Shown: piece after piece, positions 5,588-9,016 of the stretch | Layout of the letters: each line of letters begins with the position of its first letter | Numbering within the stretch: the stretch's first letter is position 1 | Assembly (NCBI GenBank): GCA_018813725.1 | Contig: JAHJBD010000003.1 | Location: forward strand, 1-9,016 | DNA length: 9,016 bases | From: Nanobdellota archaeon | Lineage (GTDB): Archaea > Nanobdellota > Nanobdellia > Woesearchaeales > JAHJBD01 | Reading direction: 5' to 3' | Translations under genes and position numbers: made by a program | The notes under the pieces: model-generated | Database searches by the model: none | The model's input: only the letters and a program-made list of their open reading frames with translations | Told to the model about the DNA's origin: nothing

Positions 5588-6288
5588 AGTTCTTTTGCTG
5601 CCATCCATAATGTGACTGCTTTGCTCCATGCTTTTGTCTTTTTTGGGTTTTGTGATAAAGCCATATGGGCTTCTTCCTTTTTAAGGTTATCTGCCCTTTC
5701 TTTGATAATATCTTTTACTGTCTCATTGATCTTGATGCCATCGTCAAACCATACTTCTAATGCACTCATCAATGAAAATGTTGATGCTTGCCATGTCTGC
5801 CACACGTCAAATATATGGCTGTGCACCAATTCTGGCGGCGGAAGTTTTGCTTCAAGAGACATAAGCAATGCTGACTGCCTCTTTAAGTGGTTTTTCCGGT
5901 TAAATCTTCTGGTCTTTGGAGCCTGAAGCTTGATGTTTCTTAAGCCGCGCTTTATCTGTTTTTCAACAAATTTAAGCCGCCTTTTTTCAAGCACTCCAAG
6001 CCGATATGGCCACCTTGTATGTTTTAGGATATTAATGTAAAAATTAATATCTCTTATCTTTTTGACAATCTCTCTTGTGATGATGAGATTATCTTTGAGC
6101 TCTTTGAGCTCTGGATTTTGGTAAGTGTAAATAAGCTGTCTTCGCAGTTGTTTGAGCAGTTTTTCCCGCTTGTCAGTTAGTGATATGTTGATATCGTGAA
6201 TTGACGGCTCTATTGGCCTACTAACTTTTGTTTTCAGTTCGTCCAGTATACTACTATAACTATCCACCCTCTTTTTTTCCAAGTACAT
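5584..6288 (-). CDS. Basic hypothetical protein between rpoF and the DUF655 gene (234 aa)
   Basis: I do not recognise this family. The protein is soluble, mainly helical and very basic in the middle: residues 99-138 are dense in Arg and Lys (EKRRLKFVEK, KTRRFNRKNHLKRQ), which suggests RNA or DNA binding. A Trp-rich stretch follows (HSHIFDVWQTWQASTF, about 156-171, then LEVWFDDGIKINETVKD), and another Trp pair sits near the C-terminus (AWSKAVTLWMAAKEL). It contains no Cys, so it is not a zinc protein. It lies where archaeal operons usually pass directly from rpoF to the DUF655 gene, and its stop overlaps the DUF655 ATG (5584-5587). A consensus-like TATA box lies upstream in the gap after rpoF, so it may start its own transcript. 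By position a role in transcription or ribosome assembly is a guess. The next downstream Met is far inside, which supports the ATG at 6286-6288. Confidence 0.85.
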   Translation of the reverse strand: MYLEKKRVDSYSSILDELKTKVSRPIEPSIHDINISLTDKREKLLKQLRRQLIYTYQNPELKELKDNLIITREIVKKIRDINFYINILKHTRWPYRLGVLEKRRLKFVEKQIKRGLRNIKLQAPKTRRFNRKNHLKRQSALLMSLEAKLPPPELVHSHIFDVWQTWQASTFSLMSALEVWFDDGIKINETVKDIIKERADNLKKEEAHMALSQNPKKTKAWSKAVTLWMAAKEL

Positions 6289-6315
6289 GCTCTAGAAATA
6301 TATAAGAGTTAGTTA

Positions 6316-6323
6316 TTTATAAA
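6316..6323 (-). promoter_or_regulatory. Internal TATA box upstream of the 234-aa gene
   Basis: TTTATAAA (palindromic, inside ATTTATAAAT at 6315-6324) is centred about 31 bases upstream of the ATG at 6288, in the gap between the rpoF stop and that ATG. It is the only gap in this operon long enough to hold a promoter. It would let the genes from the 234-aa protein onward be transcribed apart from eL21 and rpoF. Confidence 0.5.
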
Positions 6324-6325
6324 TA

Positions 6326-6646
6326 TTACTCTTTTATGGCCTGGATGATCTTTTTAAGGTTGTCGTTAGTTATTGTCATAGGATAATTTGAAAGTATCCC
6401 TTTAAGGTCTTTTTCATTGATAGGCCTTATATCAACAATCTTTACAATATGCTCTTCCTTAAGCCTTGGAATATCAAGGTTTGTCAGCTTATCTTGTAAT
6501 TCCTTAGAATTCTTGTCAGCAAATTGGTTTAAGTATTCTTCTGTCTTGCCTGACCTAAAGGATAGTTCTTTATCCCTTTTCTTGATATTCTCAAGCTCTT
6601 TTCTGACATAAGCCATGGTTACTGGCTTTTCTGATATGATCTTCAT
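6326..6646 (-). CDS. rpoF: DNA-directed RNA polymerase subunit RpoF (Rpb4 homologue)
   Basis: RpoF pairs with RpoE (Rpb7) to form the stalk of the archaeal RNA polymerase, which helps open the promoter and binds the nascent RNA. The 106-residue length is normal. The N-terminal part (MKIISEKPVTMAYVRKELEN, 1-20) matches the start of archaeal RpoF proteins. A middle block, ELSFRSGKTEEYLNQFA (27-43), follows, and the C-terminal HRDC-like helices carry LKEEHIVKIVDIRPINEKDL (62-81). Sequence conservation in this family is low, so the position directly after eL21, the standard archaeal order, is important support. The ATG overlaps the eL21 stop (6643-6646, ATGA). No odd residues or truncation were seen. 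Confidence 0.93.
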   Translation of the reverse strand: MKIISEKPVTMAYVRKELENIKKRDKELSFRSGKTEEYLNQFADKNSKELQDKLTNLDIPRLKEEHIVKIVDIRPINEKDLKGILSNYPMTITNDNLKKIIQAIKE

Positions 6647-6933
6647 TTTATCTTCCTTAAATGTACAGGGTGCACTATTAAAGTCTTTGCTTTTTTAAAG
6701 TCTTTAATCTCAACTTCATAACAGCTTCCTGCCTTGCATTTGATGATACCTGATTTGCCGACAAATCGAGGGTAATACATGCCCTTCTGGATTGCTGGCT
6801 CAACTGTTAGAAATACTCTTTCGCCTGGTTCATATTCCTGGAAATAGGCTCTTAGGCTGATCTTACCTTTCTCACTAGCCTTTTTGCTGAACTTTCCCCT
6901 GGTTTTCCTTCTTGATCCGCCTATCCTTTGCAT
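6643..6933 (-). CDS. rpl21e: 50S ribosomal protein L21e (eL21)
   Basis: eL21 is a large-subunit ribosomal protein found in archaea and eukaryotes but not in bacteria; it marks this window as archaeal. The 96-residue protein is basic and full length. Family features include the start MQRIGGSRRKTRGKFSK, YEPGERVFLTVEPAIQKGM (34-52), YYPRFVGKSGII (53-64, usually PYPRFxGKxGxV) and the C-terminal TLIVHPVHLRKIK. It is the first gene of a minus-strand operon with rpoF, the 234-aa gene, the DUF655 gene, the coiled-coil gene and the M50 gene. A TATA-like box sits about 27 bases upstream of the ATG and no Shine-Dalgarno is present, so the mRNA is probably leaderless. Confidence 0.97.
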   Translation of the reverse strand: MQRIGGSRRKTRGKFSKKASEKGKISLRAYFQEYEPGERVFLTVEPAIQKGMYYPRFVGKSGIIKCKAGSCYEVEIKDFKKAKTLIVHPVHLRKIK

Positions 6934-6955
6934 TTTATAATGTGGATTTAATCAG

Positions 6956-6965
6956 TATTTAAAAA
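6956..6965 (-). promoter_or_regulatory. TATA box for the eL21-rpoF operon
   Basis: The minus strand reads TTTTTAAATA, centred about 27 bases upstream of the eL21 ATG at 6933, consistent with transcription starting at the ATG. It is followed on the plus strand by the divergent promoter of the small secreted-protein gene, so 6934-7017 is a compact bidirectional promoter region. Confidence 0.55.
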
Positions 6966-6987
6966 GGTGTCGTTTTTGAGGGAAATG

Positions 6988-6995
6988 TTAATAAA
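6988..6995 (+). promoter_or_regulatory. TATA box for the small secreted-protein gene
   Basis: TTAATAAA is centred about 26 bases upstream of the ATG at 7018 and is preceded by a purine-rich GAGGGAAA that could be a TFB recognition element. The spacing favours ATG 7018 over the earlier in-frame starts at 6967, 6985 and 7003. Confidence 0.45.
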
Positions 6996-7008
6996 TTCTT
7001 TTATGATC

Positions 7009-7014
7009 AGGAGG
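7009..7014 (+). promoter_or_regulatory. Shine-Dalgarno-like AGGAGG before ATG 7018
   Basis: A perfect AGGAGG lies 3 bases before ATG 7018. The gap is short for a Shine-Dalgarno site, and the TATA spacing would place the transcript start near 7018, which would leave this element out of the mRNA. Either transcription starts earlier than the TATA box suggests, or the element is fortuitous. Confidence 0.4.
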
Positions 7015-7017
7015 TTT

Positions 7018-7338
7018 ATGACTGTAAAATCTATGATGATGGCAGCAGCATTGATGTATGCTGTGGAAGTTGGCGATGGAAAATGCTATGCAAGTCTGCC
7101 TGATTATGACAGCTGGAAGCTCGTTCGGACAGCAATAATTGACACTAATGAGAATAAAAGACCAGATGTAGGGGAGCTTGTGCATAGATATTTTTATGAT
7201 GAGGCTACAGGCAGCACAGCTGTAGAGCAGAGGGTTATTGTCCGAAGCAATGGTGGCAACAGATATCAGGCAAATCTTGTGCAGGTATATGTACAGCATA
7301 AAGATAAAAAATGGGAACTTTATAGGGTTAAGCCTTAG
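7018..7338 (+). CDS. Small, possibly secreted hypothetical protein (106 aa)
   Basis: I do not recognise the family. From ATG 7018 the product starts MTVKSMMMAAALMYAV, a short basic end and a Met/Ala-rich hydrophobic stretch that looks like a signal peptide, then GDGKCYA around a possible cleavage point near residues 18-25. The remainder is soluble and beta-like: SWKLVRTAIIDTNENKRPD, RYFYDEATGST, VEQRVIVRSNGGNRYQ, LVQVYVQHKDKKWELYRV. Alternating hydrophobic strands and a Tyr/Trp-rich end suggest a small beta-sandwich or cystatin-like fold, but this is only pattern reading. Start choice: GTG 6967, ATG 6985 and ATG 7003 are also in frame, but AGGAGG (7009-7014) and the TATA spacing both point to 7018. 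The single Cys at residue 23 could anchor a lipid, although no proper lipobox is seen. The downstream neighbour is the DUF5654 gene. Confidence 0.7.
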   Translation: MTVKSMMMAAALMYAVEVGDGKCYASLPDYDSWKLVRTAIIDTNENKRPDVGELVHRYFYDEATGSTAVEQRVIVRSNGGNRYQANLVQVYVQHKDKKWELYRVKP

Positions 7339-7346
7339 CCAAAGAA

Positions 7347-7354
7347 TTATATAT
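7347..7354 (+). promoter_or_regulatory. TATA box for the DUF5654 gene
   Basis: TTATATAT lies about 36 bases upstream of ATG 7387. Transcription would begin near 7377, leaving a leader of roughly ten bases that carries GAGGTG (7377-7382). This gene would then use a Shine-Dalgarno, unlike the leaderless genes around it. Confidence 0.45.
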
Positions 7355-7386
7355 GGGTTAATTGATTGATTGTTCTGAGGTGAATT

Positions 7387-7629
7387 ATGATGAAAAAAGA
7401 TTTAGTTGAAAAGATAGCAGCATTGATAACTGCGGCCTTTGGCCTAGTTGCTGCATTAGCATGGAACGATGCAATAAAAGCATTATTTGTAGGGCCTTGC
7501 GGAACTGAAGGTGCAGGAGCATTATGTGCACTTTCCAGCGGCGGACCTTGGGTATATGCTATCGTAGTGACTATCTTAGCAGTAATAGCTACCATCTGGA
7601 TCGGGAAGGTTGCTGAGAAAGCAAAATAA
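7387..7629 (+). CDS. DUF5654 family small membrane protein (80 aa)
   Basis: The N-terminal block (DLVEKIAALITAAFGLVAAL followed by AWNDAIKALF) is characteristic of DUF5654, a family of short archaeal membrane proteins of unknown function. Two transmembrane helices are visible: about residues 9-28, ending in the conserved AWNDAI, and about 54-73 (GPWVYAIVVTILAVIATIWI). The loop between them (GPCGTEGAGALCAL) holds Cys 38 and Cys 47, which could form a disulfide if the loop faces outside. A basic tail follows. Two adjacent ATG codons are possible starts (7387 and 7390); the GAGGTG at 7377-7382 is better spaced for 7390, which changes only one Met. The gene lies 48 bases after the small secreted-protein gene and is convergent with a polytopic membrane protein gene. 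No function can be assigned. Confidence 0.88.
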   Translation: MMKKDLVEKIAALITAAFGLVAALAWNDAIKALFVGPCGTEGAGALCALSSGGPWVYAIVVTILAVIATIWIGKVAEKAK

Positions 7630-7641
7630 ATTCTTTATTTT
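7623..7641. terminator. Symmetric inverted repeat and T tract between convergent genes
   Basis: AAAATAAA (7623-7630) and TTTATTTT (7634-7641) form a perfect 8-base inverted repeat with a 3-base loop. The stop codon of the DUF5654 gene lies in one arm and the stop codon of the convergent membrane-protein gene in the other. On the plus strand the right arm continues into T-rich sequence to about 7654, suited to archaeal T-tract termination; the minus strand offers a shorter T-rich stretch. The stem is all A-T, so the T tract rather than the hairpin is likely to matter. Confidence 0.45.
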
Positions 7642-8207
7642 TTCTTATCTTTTTCTATATGTTCCCAGAATATCAATGAACCTATATAGATAATCACAAA
7701 GATAATCGCTTCTATGGATCTCCTTAAGTAGAACCCATGAAATATCATAGATGGCAGATCAGTCATCAGAAAGCATGCTACTCCTGCAAATATCCATGAG
7801 TACACTTTTTCATTCCTTGTACCAAAAAAGTTCATGATGTAAAAGAACGGTATAAAACCCATAAGCAAGATCATCATGATGCGGTGGTTGACAATGATAA
7901 AATCCTGTACTGCAATCGCTTGAAACAAAGCAAATATAGGTGATATGCTATAACCACCAGCTTGAGTGCCTGGGTAAAAAAGATACCATAATGCAGGCAA
8001 TGCAGCAACAAGCCAGCCCCATTTTATCTTCCTTATCAGCAGGATTACTGCTATTATTGATATACCTAATGCCACAGCCACTGTTTTGACAATATACCAG
8101 AGATTAAAAAGAAAGCCGTATGATGCTTGGTTTGCAATAACATAATATGTAAAGATAAGGATGTTCATCGCTACGAAGCATGCAAACACTTTTTCTGACA
8201 GTTTCAT
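7635..8207 (-). CDS. Polytopic membrane protein of unknown function (190 aa)
   Basis: I do not recognise the family. The product has about six or seven hydrophobic helices (roughly 7-26, 33-58, 63-79, 88-105, 108-128, 136-156, 164-182) and a lysine-rich C-terminal tail (EKDKKK), which the positive-inside rule would place in the cytoplasm. Features that might help a search are YPGTQAGGYSISPIF (78-92), VNHRIMMILLMGFIPFF (106-122) and TDLPSMIFHGFYLRR (149-163), where His and Asp/Arg residues lie near membrane helices. There is no enzyme motif that I can name. A TTTATAAA box with a purine-rich AGGAAAA upstream is 26 bases before the ATG, so the mRNA is probably leaderless. The stop is 5 bases from that of the convergent DUF5654 gene. 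Confidence 0.8.
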   Translation of the reverse strand: MKLSEKVFACFVAMNILIFTYYVIANQASYGFLFNLWYIVKTVAVALGISIIAVILLIRKIKWGWLVAALPALWYLFYPGTQAGGYSISPIFALFQAIAVQDFIIVNHRIMMILLMGFIPFFYIMNFFGTRNEKVYSWIFAGVACFLMTDLPSMIFHGFYLRRSIEAIIFVIIYIGSLIFWEHIEKDKKK

Positions 8208-8229
8208 AACTGGATTTTTGGGATTGAAG

Positions 8230-8237
8230 TTTATAAA
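8230..8237 (-). promoter_or_regulatory. TATA box for the polytopic membrane protein gene
   Basis: TTTATAAA is centred 26 bases upstream of the ATG at 8207 and is preceded on the minus strand by CAGGAAAA, which resembles a TFB recognition element. It is one of the clearest promoters in the window. Confidence 0.6.
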
Positions 8238-8260
8238 TTTTCCTGTTTTAATAGAAAAGA

Positions 8261-8268
8261 ATTTATAG
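8261..8268 (+). promoter_or_regulatory. TATA box for the DNA methyltransferase gene
   Basis: ATTTATAG is centred about 27 bases upstream of ATG 8292, preceded by purine-rich GAAAAG. No Shine-Dalgarno precedes the ATG. With the box at 8230-8237 it forms a divergent promoter pair only about 30 bases apart. Confidence 0.5.
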
Positions 8269-8291
8269 AGTGTTTGTGTGCTCTTGTTCTG

Positions 8292-9016
8292 ATGAATCCT
8301 ATAATCAAATGGACTGGGGGTAAAAGGCAGGAGTTTAAAGAGATAGAGGATATGATCCCTGCTTTTGACAGGTATGTTGAGCCGTTTTTTGGAGGCGGAG
8401 CTGTTTTTTTCTCACTTGAACCAAAAAAAGCTATGATCAATGATAAGAGCAAAGACTTGATAGATTTTTATAGGCTAGTCAAAGAGGGCAATCAAGAGTT
8501 TAAAGAAGAGCTCTTTAAGATGGTGGATGAATGGGAAAGGTTAAAGCAGTCTTTTGAGGATAATAAGGATAAGGTTGATGAGAGGATTGAGTTAGGGCTA
8601 AAGCCTGAATTATCAAGACAGATAATTTCAAATATCAAATCTAAACTTGCAAGGATAAAAAAGATCGAGGAGAAAGAAAATAAGGTTTTCAATCAGGCTG
8701 AGATGTATGAGCATATCGAGACAGCTTTTCGTTCTGGATATTATATGTATCGCAGGGGCCTTATGAACCTGGATGGTTTTTCTTCGATCTCTAAGAAGAT
8801 GGCCAACTATTATTTTGTCAGAGAGTTTTGTTACGGCAGCATGTTTAGGTTTAATTCTGACGGAAAGTTTAACATCCCTTACGGAGGGATAGCTTACAAT
8901 AAGAAAGATTTCAGGAAAAAGGTTGAGCAGGTTTTCAAGGCAAAAGAGCTGTTTTGCGATACTGTGATAGATAATGTGGATTTTGAAGAATTTTTCTTAA
9001 AACATAACCTTACTGA
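8292..9016 (+). CDS. D12-class (Dam-like) DNA adenine N6-methyltransferase, N-terminal part
   Basis: The open frame starts at ATG 8292 and runs off the right edge; 241 residues are visible. Such enzymes transfer a methyl group from S-adenosylmethionine to the N6 of adenine in a short DNA site. Visible alpha-group motifs are KWTGGK (6-11), EPFFGGGAV (30-38, the SAM-binding motif) and the MIND block (48-51) followed by DLIDFYRLVK (55-64). Later comes the Dam-type RFNSDGKFNIPYGG (186-199). The catalytic DPPY motif should follow shortly after the window edge, so activity cannot be judged. A charged helical stretch of about 65 residues (67-132) lies between the MIND block and the core and may be an expanded recognition or interaction region. 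The TATA spacing and the family N-terminus (MNPIIKWTGGK) fix the start. It could be a solitary methylase or half of a restriction-modification system; the partner would be to the right. Confidence 0.9.
   Translation, partial: MNPIIKWTGGKRQEFKEIEDMIPAFDRYVEPFFGGGAVFFSLEPKKAMINDKSKDLIDFYRLVKEGNQEFKEELFKMVDEWERLKQSFEDNKDKVDERIELGLKPELSRQIISNIKSKLARIKKIEEKENKVFNQAEMYEHIETAFRSGYYMYRRGLMNLDGFSSISKKMANYYFVREFCYGSMFRFNSDGKFNIPYGGIAYNKKDFRKKVEQVFKAKELFCDTVIDNVDFEEFFLKHNLT

Noticed and set aside
5588..5629. Longer DUF655 N-terminus from the ATG at 5629
   Set aside because: It would overlap the upstream gene by 46 bases, and the ATG at 5587 both matches the family start and gives the ATGA overlap seen elsewhere.
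5612..5926. Plus-strand frame opposite the 234-aa gene
   Set aside because: Antisense frame with no promoter or family likeness; the minus-strand gene is coupled to DUF655.
8231..8692. Minus-strand frames opposite the methyltransferase gene
   Set aside because: The plus strand carries all the expected Dam N-terminal motifs; the antisense frames are low-complexity Ser/Leu-rich shadows.
1..9016. Search for CRISPR repeats, insertion sequences, tRNA genes or long direct repeats
   Set aside because: No regularly spaced repeat, transposase motif, terminal inverted repeat or cloverleaf was seen by eye; only the short protein-level repeats and stop-codon palindromes listed above.

Overview
The window looks like a piece of a small, AT-rich archaeal genome, most probably a DPANN lineage such as Woesearchaeota or Pacearchaeota. 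The support is an archaeal operon that starts with ribosomal protein eL21 and RNA polymerase subunit RpoF and also contains a DUF655 protein, plus a DUF5654 membrane protein. TATA boxes of archaeal type lie 26-32 bases upstream of ATG codons, which implies leaderless mRNAs. Gene packing is very tight: five adjacent gene pairs share an ATGA stop/start overlap. The lineage is an inference from gene content; no rRNA is present.

Layout, left to right. (1) At 1-137, minus strand, is the Q motif and Walker A region of an ATP-dependent helicase running off the left edge. It abuts, with no room for a normal start, the 5' end of purN on the plus strand, which itself has no ATG. This junction looks like a rearrangement or an assembly chimera. 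(2) purN and purH (plus) form a coupled pair for both formyl-transfer steps and the final cyclisation of IMP synthesis. (3) A minus-strand pair follows, convergent with purH: a zinc-ribbon protein with two YLYxxDK repeats and an 82-aa helical protein. (4) A plus-strand polytopic membrane protein of the lycopene cyclase (CrtYc/CrtYd, CarR-like) domain family stands alone. (5) A long minus-strand operon (6933 down to 3832) runs eL21, RpoF, an unrecognised basic 234-aa protein with its own TATA box, DUF655, a coiled-coil protein and an M50 membrane metalloprotease. (6) On the plus strand are a small, possibly secreted protein and DUF5654, then a convergent minus-strand polytopic membrane protein. 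(7) At the right edge is the N-terminal 241 residues of a D12-class (Dam-like) adenine DNA methyltransferase, cut before its DPPY motif.

Functionally the window mixes housekeeping genes (purine synthesis, ribosome, polymerase) with lineage-type small and membrane proteins. The best points for follow-up are the helicase/purN junction, the unknown gene inserted between rpoF and the DUF655 gene, the coiled-coil/protease pair at the operon end, and the orphan lycopene-cyclase-like protein. No clear mobile element, CRISPR array or RNA gene was seen, and no gene-free stretch exceeds 300 bases; the largest gap is 2851-3023.
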